From positions 496,001 through 560,000 of the forward strand of contig JABZFP010000030.1 of assembly GCA_014237395.1 (NCBI GenBank): DNA of 64,000 nucleotides, in the 5' to 3' direction. Position 1 is the first letter of the stretch. Each line of letters starts with the position of its first letter. The DNA is from Desulfobacteraceae bacterium. Its GTDB lineage: Bacteria > Desulfobacterota > Desulfobacteria > Desulfobacterales > UBA5852. Both the position numbers and the translations under genes were made by a program. This document shows positions 27,103 through 35,827 of this stretch, in pieces. The notes beneath the pieces were generated by a model. The model was not told the DNA's origin, did no database searches, and saw nothing but the letters and a program-made list of their open reading frames with translations.

Positions 27103-28817
27103 CGCGATTTCCTTTGAAGAGTTTCGTCCAAATCAAGCCCCAATTGCCCCCCGGGATTCATGATATTGCGAGGGTCGAAGTGGTGTTTGAGGGCCCGTAG
27201 GACAGCCATTTGTTCTTTCCCGAGGTGCTGCTCGATCCAGGGGGCGATCATGCGTCCGATACCGTGATGGTGGCTCAGCGATCCGCCGTATTTCTGGATG
27301 TGGTCGAGAATGCCGACCTGGAAGGCGCGGTAGTCGTCCACGTGGTCGAAGCGGCCGATGAAGATGAAATAGAGGTTCGTGCCCTGGGGGTAGAAGTGCG
27401 AGGCATGGGTCATGCAGATGGTCCGGGGCCGTTTCTTCATGTAGGACCGCACCCCCTGGTGGAGGGTGTGCAGGTTGTCCCAGGCCACGGAAGCTTCCAG
27501 GGTGTCGATGGTGATGCCGTAATCGTGCAGATCCTCGCGCATATACGGTTCGCGGTAGCGGGTCTTCTCCCATTTTTTACTGGCGTAGGTGCCCAGGTAA
27601 ATGGCGTGGTGCTGTTTGGCGATGGTGCGGATCTTGCGTTTGACCAGACGGGTGTAGTTCCGGTCGCCTTCGACGGTTCCCAGGCAGAGGCAGCGCTGCA
27701 TGGGGAGGTAGCCGCGTTTGACCAGAAAACGGTCGGCCAGAGCTGGGATGCCGTAGAGTTTGAGGCCCCGGTCGGTTTCTTCGGGATCGGAAATCCGGTA
27801 GACGGCCGGCCGGCCAAATTGGCCTTGGGCGATCTCGCGGCTGGCATCCACGGCAGCTTCCCAGGATGGAAACATGAAGCTGAAATAGCGGCGGTTGGCG
27901 GGCATGTGGCGGAAGACTTTCATGGTGACTTCCACCAGAATGCCGAAGGTGCCTTCGGCGCCTTTCATGATGTCGTTGACCTTGGGTCCCGTGGCGGCCG
28001 CCGGGTAGGGCAGGGTTTTGAAATTGCCAGTTGGCGTGACATATTCCTGGCTGACCACCATGTCGGCGGCATCGCCATAGTAGGTGGAAGCCTGGCCCGA
28101 TCCCAGGGTCACGACCCAGCCCCCGACGGTCGAGTGTTCGAACGATTGCGGAAAGTGACCGCCGGTGTAACGCCGTCTGGCGCCTAACCGCTCTGGGGCC
28201 TGATTGAGGGCGGTTTCATAGGCCGGCCCCAGCATGCCGGGCTGCACCGTGGCGGTCTGGTTGAGTTCGTTCAAGGTGAGGAGTTTGTTCATGTGGGTGT
28301 TCATGACCAGGGTGACGCCGCCTCGCGCCGGGCGCAGCCCGAGGTTGACCGAAGACCCGCCGGAGAAGACATAGACAGGGATTTTCTCCTCATGGCAATA
28401 GCGCACGATGTGGCCGACGTCCTCCTTATGGCGGGGGTGCACCACCAGGTCGGCGATCTCCCGAACCACGCCCTGGCCGAGTTCCATCATTTCTTCGGTG
28501 GTCTTGCCATAGGCGCACCGGGTCCGCTGGTAAACGTCGGTGGTGGTATTTTCGCGCCCCACGATGGCGGCCAGGGCATCCAGCTGGGCCGCCCTCAGTC
28601 CGCAAGGGCGATCCATCGCCACCGGTTCGCGGCCCTCCCCGCGTTTGTGCCGGAAATCGCTGTCCGTCATCCCGAGGGCGTCCTTCAGCATGATATACCA
28701 TTGGTCGCTGGGGTGTTTGAAGTGGGTGGGGTCGCCATACTTGAAGATGGCGCGAAAGGTCCCTTCCGCCGGGGGCGTTTCGCTCCAGTCGGGGCGGAAT
28801 TCTTTTGATTTTGCCAT
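27099..28817 (-). CDS. FAD-linked oxidase, alkyl-DHAP synthase-like
   Basis: 572 residues. The FAD-binding domain of the VAO/PCMH family is at about 130-320: VHPRHKEDVGHIVRYC, then VFSGGSSVNLGL for the pyrophosphate, and GHFPQSFEHSTVGGWVVTLG as the second FAD segment. The C-terminus contains SHHHGIGRMIAPWI and FDPRNIMNPGG. The tyrosine-free HHHG motif and general order are those of alkyldihydroxyacetone-phosphate synthase (AGPS), which makes the ether bond of ether lipids. Bacterial relatives may instead be glycolate- or hydroxyacid-type oxidases, so ether-lipid synthesis is a hypothesis. The ribosome site GAGGAG is 8 bases upstream. It is coupled to the FGGY kinase and separated from glpD by repeat R1. 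Confidence 0.82.
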   Translation of the reverse strand: MAKSKEFRPDWSETPPAEGTFRAIFKYGDPTHFKHPSDQWYIMLKDALGMTDSDFRHKRGEGREPVAMDRPCGLRAAQLDALAAIVGRENTTTDVYQRTRCAYGKTTEEMMELGQGVVREIADLVVHPRHKEDVGHIVRYCHEEKIPVYVFSGGSSVNLGLRPARGGVTLVMNTHMNKLLTLNELNQTATVQPGMLGPAYETALNQAPERLGARRRYTGGHFPQSFEHSTVGGWVVTLGSGQASTYYGDAADMVVSQEYVTPTGNFKTLPYPAAATGPKVNDIMKGAEGTFGILVEVTMKVFRHMPANRRYFSFMFPSWEAAVDASREIAQGQFGRPAVYRISDPEETDRGLKLYGIPALADRFLVKRGYLPMQRCLCLGTVEGDRNYTRLVKRKIRTIAKQHHAIYLGTYASKKWEKTRYREPYMREDLHDYGITIDTLEASVAWDNLHTLHQGVRSYMKKRPRTICMTHASHFYPQGTNLYFIFIGRFDHVDDYRAFQVGILDHIQKYGGSLSHHHGIGRMIAPWIEQHLGKEQMAVLRALKHHFDPRNIMNPGGQLGLDLDETLQRKSR

Positions 28818-28916
28818 TCGACTTTCTCCTCGATTATATTTTCTTCAGCGCATCCCATAGCGAAACATATCTCGAAGGCCTCGCCGTTAGGACGTTTGAC
28901 ATGTTTTCCTGAATTG

Positions 28917-29125
28917 TTCATTTTCTTCCATGTGGAAGAAAACGAACCAAAAGAAGACACCCCGTGTCACGCGGTGCTTCGCACTTCCCTGCGCATTGCC
29001 AATCCGGCCGGAGTGCGCGGGAACTCGTCCGCCTTTCGGCGGACTCAGACCCGCCTGAGGCGGGTAAACAGTCCGCGCACTTTTTCCGTCCGAATCGTCG
29101 ATGCTCGGCGCGTAACAAAGGGAAT
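28917..29125 (+). repeat. Dispersed structured repeat, copy R1
   Basis: A 209-bp non-coding copy of the element also found at 48076 and 55635, all in the same orientation. Hairpin 1 is TTTTCTTCCA / TGGAAGAAAA (28921-28942). Hairpin 2 is GTCCGCC-TTTC-GGCGGAC (29027-29044). A long-range pair GTGCGCGG / CCGCGCAC encloses hairpin 2, and R1 alone has a further ACCCGCC / GGCGGGT stem inside it. The shared tail is GATGCTCGGCGC then ACAAAGGGAA. The rest of the gap 28818-29201 shows nothing else. It lies inside a presumed operon, between glpD and the AGPS-like gene. Confidence 0.85.
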
Positions 29126-29201
29126 TTGACCCCGTCCCAATAGGACGTTCAAAAACCCCTTTTGCGGGCAATCCGAGACCTTTCGCTTTACCGGAGGAAA
29201 A

Positions 29202-30848
29202 TCAGTCCACCGGAATCTGCAAATCAGCCAGTGTCGCCTCTACTTCCCGGTTGATACGATTTTCATCCCAACCCAGGTCGCCGGCCACTGTCTCGGCGAC
29301 CTTTCTTAAAACGGCTTCACCCGGGCTGCCCAGGGTGGCGATGCCGGTGCGCCGCAATACGATGTCCTTCAGGGTCAGCGCCATTTCATGGCGGGCGGCA
29401 TAAACGGCTTGGGCCAGGATATCGCCCGCGTCGTTCAAGGGATCGGCCAAGCTCGGGTGCTCCCGGGCCAGGGCCAGGACATCGTCAACCGCGGTTCCGT
29501 AAATCTTTGCCAGATAGATCCGTGTATCTTCCGGAAAATCGTCGTATTCGGTTTTAACACGAGCCATAAATGCCGTTATGTCCTTTATTTCGGAGCCGGC
29601 CAGGTAGGTGCGGTTCGATAGGGAGGGACGGATCGGGCGGTTGAGCTTGTCTTTCAGGCGATCGACGACGTTTTCGGCAAGGTGGCGGCTGGTGGTCCAC
29701 TTGCCGCCTTCCACCGTCAGCAGGCCGTTCAAGCCGTCCCTGGCGTTATCGTAGATTTCATATTTGCGCGATGAGGTGTAGGTTTCCTCGGTCTGGTCTT
29801 CCACCAAAGGGCGCAGACCGCCATAGCAGTGCTGCACGTCTTCGTACGCGATTGATAGGCCGCTAAATGAAGCATTGACCTCGGCGATCAGCGCCTCGAT
29901 GCTGGCGCGGGTGACCCGGTAGTCGTCCGGATCGCCATGATAGGCTTTGTCCGTTGTGCCGATCAGGGTGTGGCCGCGCCAGGGGATGAGAAAACAATGC
30001 CGCCCGTTCGGGGTGATGGCACTGACCACGGCATTGTCCTCGATGAGCGGTTTGGTGATGATGTGAATTCCTTCGGATCGCTTGAGAGGGCGGTCGCTGG
30101 TTTGCCGCCCGGTCATGGCGAGCACGCTGTCGGCCCAGGGGCCGGCGCAATTGACGGTGACTGCCGCGCGGACCTCATGGACCATGTCGTGGATTCGGTC
30201 TTTCACCGTCACGCCCTTCACGGTCCCGTTTTTTTTGTCGAAAAGAAATCCAATGACCCTGGCATAGTTGGCGATTTCGGCCCCATGGGCCATCGCGGAT
30301 TTGATGAAGGCCAGGGCCAGGCGCTCCGGGAAAATGTTCAGACAGTCATAAAACAGTGAGGCGCCGGTAAGCCCTTCCCGCTTGAGAACGGGCTGCCGCT
30401 GCAAGGCCGCATCGGGTGCGAGGGTGGTGTGGTTGGGGATTTTTTTGGCCGCATCCCAGGTCCGGCCCTTGTCGAACGCCAGAAGGTCATAGAGGGTCAG
30501 ACCAATCTTCAGCAGCCATTTATTGCTTTTGATCTGGGACCGGTAGTGGGGAAACAGCATGGGGCAGGGATAGACGAAGTTGGGGGCGATGTTTTCCATG
30601 GTCCGGCGCTCCCGCAGGGATTCCCGCACCAGACCGTATTCCAAGTTCGACAGGTAGCGCAGGCCGCCGTGGATGAGCTTGGACGAGGCCGCCGATGTGG
30701 CTTCGGAAAAATCCCCCTTTTCGAAAAGAACCACCCGCAACCCCCGGCTGGCAGCCTCGTAAGCGAGGGCCGCCCCGGAAATCCCGCCGCCGATGACAAT
30801 GACGTCGAATTCGCCTTCCGGCCGGATATGGTCAATATACCGTTTCAT
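29202..30848 (-). CDS. glpD: Glycerol-3-phosphate dehydrogenase/oxidase
   Basis: 548 residues from ATG 30848, with AGGA 8-9 bases upstream. ATGs at 30857 and 30887 are further in-frame options. FDVIVIGGGISGAALAYEAA is the Rossmann FAD-binding motif, followed by ATSAASSKLIHGGLRYL, the hallmark of the GlpD family, and DGLLTVEGGKWTTSRHLA in the C-terminal part. The enzyme oxidises sn-glycerol-3-phosphate to dihydroxyacetone phosphate at the inner membrane, passing electrons to quinone. It follows its probable repressor by 13 bp. DHAP is also the precursor used by AGPS-type enzymes, which ties it to the downstream gene. Confidence in the family is high. Confidence 0.92.
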   Translation of the reverse strand: MKRYIDHIRPEGEFDVIVIGGGISGAALAYEAASRGLRVVLFEKGDFSEATSAASSKLIHGGLRYLSNLEYGLVRESLRERRTMENIAPNFVYPCPMLFPHYRSQIKSNKWLLKIGLTLYDLLAFDKGRTWDAAKKIPNHTTLAPDAALQRQPVLKREGLTGASLFYDCLNIFPERLALAFIKSAMAHGAEIANYARVIGFLFDKKNGTVKGVTVKDRIHDMVHEVRAAVTVNCAGPWADSVLAMTGRQTSDRPLKRSEGIHIITKPLIEDNAVVSAITPNGRHCFLIPWRGHTLIGTTDKAYHGDPDDYRVTRASIEALIAEVNASFSGLSIAYEDVQHCYGGLRPLVEDQTEETYTSSRKYEIYDNARDGLNGLLTVEGGKWTTSRHLAENVVDRLKDKLNRPIRPSLSNRTYLAGSEIKDITAFMARVKTEYDDFPEDTRIYLAKIYGTAVDDVLALAREHPSLADPLNDAGDILAQAVYAARHEMALTLKDIVLRRTGIATLGSPGEAVLRKVAETVAGDLGWDENRINREVEATLADLQIPVD

Positions 30849-30861
30849 TCTGATCATCCTG

Positions 30862-30880
30862 TTATTGGTTCGACCAATAA
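30862..30880. promoter_or_regulatory. FadR-type operator upstream of glpD
   Basis: A 19-bp palindrome, TTATTGGT-TCG-ACCAATAA, 13 bp before the glpD start. It fits the TnGT...ACnA pattern of GntR/FadR-subfamily sites. It also forms the last codons (Tyr-Trp-Ser-Asn-Gln-stop) of the regulator gene on the minus strand. The same core recurs at 31677-31693. Confidence 0.75.
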
Positions 30881-31644
30881 GCACCATTTATGGTGCTCGA
30901 GGTCCCACCGTCCGCAACTGGGCTTTTTCCCGCGTGCCGCTCGATTTCCTGAAATATTGCATGCTCGGCATATTGGAGCACATCGCGCATGATGCCCCGA
31001 GCCACCCCGGCATTCTGCTCGCGGATGGCATGATAGATGTGCTGGTGAAACGCTTCCGACCGTGCGATGTTCGTGCGGTTCTCGAAATACAGATGGCCGA
31101 ATTCGTAAAAAAAATCTTCATAAAAATTGGTCATGAGGATCTGTACAATATTGCCGCTGGCCAACCCGATGAGGTGATGCACACGTTTGTCTCGCTCCAG
31201 GACCGAAAGATCCCGGCGGCCAAGGGCGACCTCCCGCAGTTGCGCCAAATGGTCCGGTGACCGCTTAAGGGCCGCGGCATGGGCCACTTCCGGGCTGTTG
31301 ATGCGGCGGACTTCCAGGATCGCACTCAGTATCTCGTGTCGCATGGCGTCGTCTACATGCATCAGGGCCTTGGCGGTTTCCGGATTGCGGCTGTGCAGGA
31401 AGTTTCTGACGTAAGCACCGTCCCCCTGCCGGATGGCAACGAGATCCAGATGTTCGAGATAGCGCAAGGCCTCGCGCACGGTGGCGCGGTTGACCTGGAA
31501 CTTGGCCGCCATGGCGCGCTCGGTGGCGAGCTTGCTGCCGACCGGCAGTTCGCCCCGAATGATCCGCTGGAGCAGAACGTGGATCACCTGTTCATGGGCG
31601 CGGGGGCGTTTAGCAGAGATCGGGTGGTCGCTGGTCGTGGTCAT
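30862..31644 (-). CDS. GntR/FadR-family transcriptional regulator
   Basis: 260 residues. The N-terminal winged helix includes ELPVGSKLATERAMAAKFQVNRATVREALRYLE, with the typical GntR recognition helix, followed by the wing RQGDGAYVRNF. The C-terminal all-helical region (about 85-240) is of the FCD/FadR effector type, which senses a small acid or acyl-CoA ligand. It is the first gene of the glpD-AGPS-FGGY operon. Identical-core operators lie 33 bp upstream of its start and at its own 3' end, so autoregulation and control of glpD are likely. The ATG at 31644 lacks a strong ribosome site, but no better start precedes the HTH. Confidence 0.85.
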   Translation of the reverse strand: MTTTSDHPISAKRPRAHEQVIHVLLQRIIRGELPVGSKLATERAMAAKFQVNRATVREALRYLEHLDLVAIRQGDGAYVRNFLHSRNPETAKALMHVDDAMRHEILSAILEVRRINSPEVAHAAALKRSPDHLAQLREVALGRRDLSVLERDKRVHHLIGLASGNIVQILMTNFYEDFFYEFGHLYFENRTNIARSEAFHQHIYHAIREQNAGVARGIMRDVLQYAEHAIFQEIERHAGKSPVADGGTSSTINGAYWSNQ

Positions 31645-31676
31645 GGTGACTTTATTGGGTGCGAACGATATGGGTT

Positions 31677-31693
31677 AATTGGTTCGACCAATT
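31677..31693. promoter_or_regulatory. FadR-type operator upstream of the regulator
   Basis: A 17-bp palindrome, AATTGGT-TCG-ACCAATT, 33 bp upstream of the regulator start. It touches the putative -10 box (31693-31698), a position suited to repression. The 13-bp core ATTGGTTCGACCAAT is identical to the site at 30862-30880. Confidence 0.75.
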
Positions 31694-31721
31694 GCTTATC
31701 GTTAAACCGCGACATTGTCAA
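31693..31721 (-). promoter_or_regulatory. Putative sigma-70 promoter of the gntR-glpD operon
   Basis: On the minus strand TTGACA (31721-31716) is followed, after 17 bases, by TAAGCA (31698-31693). The -35 box is perfect and the -10 box is weak. The operator at 31677-31693 begins at the -10 box. Confidence 0.5.
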
Positions 31722-31883
31722 GAACATGTGGCAACCGACCAGTTCGCCGGGACAAAGGGGGGGGCTTCGGATGCGTGGGCGGCCATTGGGGGGCGAGCGG
31801 TGGTTGATCTGCAAGGGATTCCATGTATAATTCACGGAGTGGACCTAATTTTATTGACAAACAACAATGAACGGAGACTGCGT

Positions 31884-32306
31884 GTGGGTTTTTTTAAGTC
31901 ATCCAGGAATTCGTCGGTCGATCTTCTTGCCGGCAAGGAGGCATTTCAGCGGGCCATCGCAAAGGAGCGCTATCGGTCGGACCGCAGTGACCACAAATAT
32001 TCGCTTTTGATCCTGTCGCTGGCGATCAAAAGCGAAGAAGACGAGCGAATTGGCCGGGCCATCACCACGATCCGCCAGCGCATCCGAGCCATCGACGAAA
32101 TCGGCTGGTACGATGAAAACCAACTGGGCATTATTCTTCCTTACACCGCCATGGCCGGGGCCGATCAACTGGCAGACGAAATTTACGCTATCGTCACTGA
32201 CCACCTGGAGCCGTCCGAGTGCCTGGCCTGCGAGCTTTTTTGCTATGATCCGGAAGCGGTCCCCGCAGCCGGTATGCCCATATGGAAGAAAAATATGAAG
32301 GAATGA
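31884..32306 (+). CDS. Short degenerate GGDEF-like protein
   Basis: 140 residues from a GTG start with GGAG seven bases upstream; the ORF is open further left, but without translation signals. The pattern FQRAIAKERYRSDRSDHKYSLLILSL, then IRAIDEIGWYDENQLGIILPYT and ADQLADEIYAIV, follows the fold of a GGDEF domain. The active-site GGDEF sequence is replaced by GWYDEN, so diguanylate cyclase activity is not expected. Such degenerate modules occur attached to sugar transferases and other envelope proteins; here it stands alone. It ends before a strong bidirectional terminator and its role is unknown. Confidence 0.6.
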   Translation: MGFFKSSRNSSVDLLAGKEAFQRAIAKERYRSDRSDHKYSLLILSLAIKSEEDERIGRAITTIRQRIRAIDEIGWYDENQLGIILPYTAMAGADQLADEIYAIVTDHLEPSECLACELFCYDPEAVPAAGMPIWKKNMKE

Positions 32307-32375
32307 GGGGTTCGTTTTTTACCAGGAGAAGCTACCGCAAGCACATGAAAAAGTGATGTCGGAACCGACCACAAG

Positions 32376-32403
32376 AAACGGGGGCTGTTTTCAGCCCCCG
32401 TTT
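32376..32403. terminator. Bidirectional intrinsic terminator
   Basis: A perfect 12-bp stem, AAACGGGGGCTG / CAGCCCCCGTTT, with a TTTT loop, lies between the convergent degenerate GGDEF gene and the nhaD-like gene. Confidence 0.85.
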
Positions 32404-32425
32404 CGATTTGCTTGGTATGGCGCCC

Positions 32426-34282
32426 CTACATCAGATGCGCATTGAGCCAGAGGTGGCAGACGATGCTGGCGGCATAGCCGAGACCGATCACCGGGGTCCA
32501 CTTGAGGTGAGCGCCGAAGGTGTAGGTGCCTCGCGCTGTTCCCATCAGGGCCACACCGGCGGCCGAGCCGATAGCCAACAGGCTGCCGCCGACCCCGGCG
32601 GTGAGCGTGACCAGCAGCCATTGCCCCAGTGACATGGCCGGGTCCATGGTCAGCACGGCGAACATGACGGGGATGTTGTCCACGATGGCGGAAAGGATGC
32701 CCACCAGCGCATTGGCCGTGGTGGCGCCTAGATCGGTATAGGCGTACTCGGAGAGGATGCCCAGGTAGCCGAACTGGGAGAGGCCCCCGACACAGAGAAT
32801 GACGCCGTAGAAAAAAAGCAGGGTGTCCCACTCGGCTCGGGCGATTTTTTTCATCAGGTCGAAGTGCTCGGCCTCACGCTGCTTTTCCTCCACTTCCCGA
32901 ATGACTTCGATGGCCCCGATGGTCCGGCCGGTTTCATCCTTGATAGGGGCGGCGGAGAAGGTCAGCCACTGGCCTTTTTCACCGATGGTCGGGAAAAAAT
33001 CCGCCGCGTCATAGGTGGCGGACGTTTCGGGATTCTCACGATGCCGGCCGGGATAGTGCCGGTCGTAATCCTCTTCCGGCATTTCATCCACGATCAGGTC
33101 GGCCAGGATACGGCGTTTCTGCTCGTAGAAGGGGGACCACTGTTTGCTCGTGCCGACCCGTTCGGCAGCCGGTACACCGGTCATCTTTTCCATGCCCTTG
33201 TTCCAGTGCGTGATCTGGTGGTTGGTATCGATGGCAAAGGCGGCATGGGGATAGTTTTCGACGATCTGGGCGACGGCATTCTCCTGTTTGTTCGAAGGGA
33301 CGACCGTTCCGATGGGTTGGTCATATTTGACGCCCAGGATACGGTCATAGCTCATCGTGCGTCCTTCGTGGCGCTTGACATGATAGGAAAAGGCCCCCAG
33401 ATAGCCCAGGCCCAGCATCATGCCGGCCGCCGGCGGCAGGTGCAGAAAATTGTGGAAACAAACGGCGGTAGTGATGGTCAGCAAAAAAAGGACCATCATG
33501 GGCTTGGCGCCGTATTTCATCTCGATCGTTTCACTGAGCTTTTCGGGAGAGTCCTTGCCGATGGCAAAGCTCATGCAGGCCGCCGGGATGAGCCAGTTGA
33601 TCACCGACGGAATGAAGATGCTGAAAAACTGGGTGAAGGCCACTTTGCCATTTTGCCAGACCATGAGGGTGGTAATATCGCCGAACGGTGAAAAGGCGCC
33701 GCCGGCGTTGGCGGCGACCACGATGTTGATGCAGGCGATGGTGATAAAGCGCTTGTTTTTGCCGCCCACGGCCATGACCACCGCGCCCATCAACAGGGCC
33801 GTGGTCAGGTTGTCGGCAATCGGCGAAATGAAGAAGGCCAGAAGGCCGGTGATCCAGAAAATTTTCAGCAGCGAAAAACCGCGCGACACCAGAAATGCCC
33901 GCAGCGTCTGGAAGACGTTCCTCTCTTCCATGGCGTTGATATAGGTCATGGCCGCCAGCAGAAAGAGGAATAGTTCGGCATATTCGAGCAGGCTGTGCTG
34001 CAGGGCCACGTGGGCGCTATGGGTGTCGCCGGCACGGCCGTAAGCCACCGCCACCAGCACCCAGATAATGCCGGCCGCGAACAGCACCGGTTTGCTTTTG
34101 CGCAGGTGGATCGTATTCTCCAGCGGCACCAGGGAGTACGCCAAAACAAAGAGGACGAGGGCGGTAATACCCCAGAAAGTACCTGCCATGGCGCTGGCGG
34201 CAACGGCCGGGTGGCCGCTTTCCGCCCATGCCAGGCAGGGGACGGCAAGTAGGGCAAGCGTAAGGGTCCATTTCTTCAGCAT
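32426..34282 (-). CDS. nhaD: NhaD-type Na+/H+ antiporter with inserted PAS domain
   Basis: 618 residues. A signal-like first helix is followed by two halves of an ion-transporter-superfamily fold: helices up to about 300, with SPIADNLTTALL (153-164), and helices from about 485 onward, with SAIVDNIPVMFA (531-542). These paired D-N motifs are the inverted-repeat ion-site signature of NhaD/ArsB-like antiporters. Between the halves, residues about 335-470 form a PAS domain: YPHAAFAIDTNHQITHWNKG, then APIKDETGRTIGAIEVIREV. A charged linker follows. Ordinary NhaD proteins are about 400-480 residues and lack this insert. It probably exports sodium in exchange for protons under control of a signal sensed by the PAS domain. 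AAAGGA lies 6 bases before ATG. Confidence 0.85.
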   Translation of the reverse strand: MLKKWTLTLALLAVPCLAWAESGHPAVAASAMAGTFWGITALVLFVLAYSLVPLENTIHLRKSKPVLFAAGIIWVLVAVAYGRAGDTHSAHVALQHSLLEYAELFLFLLAAMTYINAMEERNVFQTLRAFLVSRGFSLLKIFWITGLLAFFISPIADNLTTALLMGAVVMAVGGKNKRFITIACINIVVAANAGGAFSPFGDITTLMVWQNGKVAFTQFFSIFIPSVINWLIPAACMSFAIGKDSPEKLSETIEMKYGAKPMMVLFLLTITTAVCFHNFLHLPPAAGMMLGLGYLGAFSYHVKRHEGRTMSYDRILGVKYDQPIGTVVPSNKQENAVAQIVENYPHAAFAIDTNHQITHWNKGMEKMTGVPAAERVGTSKQWSPFYEQKRRILADLIVDEMPEEDYDRHYPGRHRENPETSATYDAADFFPTIGEKGQWLTFSAAPIKDETGRTIGAIEVIREVEEKQREAEHFDLMKKIARAEWDTLLFFYGVILCVGGLSQFGYLGILSEYAYTDLGATTANALVGILSAIVDNIPVMFAVLTMDPAMSLGQWLLVTLTAGVGGSLLAIGSAAGVALMGTARGTYTFGAHLKWTPVIGLGYAASIVCHLWLNAHLM

Positions 34283-34619
34283 TGAATATCCTTTTATGTA
34301 TTTGTCGGTCGTGTTTCCGGCCGGTTAGGCGGTGATGTTTCACCACGATGGCAACCATGGTGCCCCCATGGGTCGGCGTGTTCAGGGAATCTCGCTGTCA
34401 CGCCGTCAGCAGGCGCATCGATGAAAAATGCGCGGCGCGATGGTTGATATTTTTTCAGTTAATCTCCCAGGCTAAAAACAAAACGGCTAAATTGGCATAA
34501 AACAGTAGCCGCTGTCAATCAGTTCCGGAACGTAAATGCCTCTGGCGTTGCGGCAAATGGGAAAAAGGGGGAGCACACCTGATTCAGAGGAACTTGCGCC
34601 ATCCCGATTTCTCAGGGAT
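34283..34619. other. Intergenic region upstream of nhaD
   Basis: 337 bp between two minus-strand genes. A TTGACA on the minus strand lies about 230 bases before the nhaD ATG, without a convincing -10 box at the normal spacing. There are no ORFs with translation signals and no strong hairpin. Confidence 0.4.
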
Positions 34620-35636
34620 TTAAGGGACGATTCGATTTAATCCGGAAAGTCCTGGGGGGACGCAGCCGGCGTGGTGGGCCATGGCAAACTGTGCCACCCG
34701 GGCCTCGTGCCAGAAGGGTTCCCTGGGATTCGGGGGAAGAAATCCGACATGACCGCCGGAAGCGGGCGTCTCCAGAAACAAGCGGTCATTGCGGCGGGCC
34801 GCGGCATAGGGAAAGCAGGTGGGGGCAAGGAATGGGTCGTTCAAGGCATTGATGAGCAGTGTCGGTACCCGGATATTATTTAAAAAACCAAGGGCGCTGC
34901 AGCGCCGCCAATAATCTTCGGCATCGTGGAATCCGTGGACCGGGGCGGTATAGACGTCGTCGAAGTCTTTAAGGGACCGAACCGACGTCAGCCGTGAGGT
35001 GTCGATACACCCGGGATAGCGACGCGCCTTCCGGCGGGCTTTGGCTGTCAGAGTTCGCAAAAAGCGCCAATTGTAGACCTGATTGACGGTCCGATCGAGC
35101 TGCCGGGCGCTGGCTTTGAGGTCGCACGGTACCGAAACCGCGGCGGCCCAGTGCCCCTCCGGGTCCAGGGACGCAGCGTTTTCGCCGAGGTATTTTAACA
35201 CTAAATTGCCGCCCAGGCTGAATCCGACAAACCCGATGCTGTGGTAGGTCTGCGTCCTGGCGATGTGACGATGGACAATAGCGAGGTCGTCGGTGGCCCC
35301 GCTGTGGTAGGCCCGCAACTGGCGGTTGATGGTTCCGCTGCAGCCCCGGTAGTTATAGGCCACGGCATCCCAACCGGCCTGATTGAGGGCGCGCGCCATG
35401 CCACGCATGTAAGGCGCCCGGGAACTGCCCTCCAGTCCGTGGCAGAGCAGGGCCAGGTGGCGGCTGCCACGCCGGGACCAGTCCAGGTCGATGAAATCAT
35501 CATCCGGGGTTGCGATGCGTTCGCGCCGGTAGCGGACGCCATTCACGCGACGCAGCAGGGACGGCAGAATGGTCTGCAGGTGGCCGTTGGCCATCAGCGG
35601 CGAAGGTCGGTAGGTGGAGGACCGTATAATGGGCAT
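34620..35636 (-). CDS. YheT/ABHD-type alpha/beta hydrolase
   Basis: 338 residues. ANGHLQTILPSLLRR near the start is typical of the YheT/ABHD1-3 group. LALLCHGLEGSSRAPYMRG is the oxyanion-side segment, VAYNYRGCSG precedes the second conserved region, and GFVGFSLGGNLVLKYLG is the nucleophile elbow with the catalytic Ser (G-x-S-x-G). The acid (INALNDPF) and His (GGHVGFLPP) positions are visible further on. The family consists of cytoplasmic or membrane-associated esterases and lipases of unknown native substrate. GGGAAG sits about 5 bases before ATG. The gene points toward nhaD, 337 bp away, so linkage is uncertain. Confidence 0.87.
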   Translation of the reverse strand: MPIIRSSTYRPSPLMANGHLQTILPSLLRRVNGVRYRRERIATPDDDFIDLDWSRRGSRHLALLCHGLEGSSRAPYMRGMARALNQAGWDAVAYNYRGCSGTINRQLRAYHSGATDDLAIVHRHIARTQTYHSIGFVGFSLGGNLVLKYLGENAASLDPEGHWAAAVSVPCDLKASARQLDRTVNQVYNWRFLRTLTAKARRKARRYPGCIDTSRLTSVRSLKDFDDVYTAPVHGFHDAEDYWRRCSALGFLNNIRVPTLLINALNDPFLAPTCFPYAAARRNDRLFLETPASGGHVGFLPPNPREPFWHEARVAQFAMAHHAGCVPPGLSGLNRIVP

Positions 35637-35827
35637 GGCACTTCCCGGCGGAATGGGCTACCCTTGGCCATCAAGAGGGGCAGACAATCGGCAGAAATGG
35701 GTACGAATGCCGCCGCGATAGCTCGATTTCATTCAATTTGCAAGTCTTGATTACCGGGTTGGGGGAGACCGCCACAGCGGGAACGTCGCGACCCTGGGTC
35801 ACGTGCTGACGGGATAAAGAAGATTCT

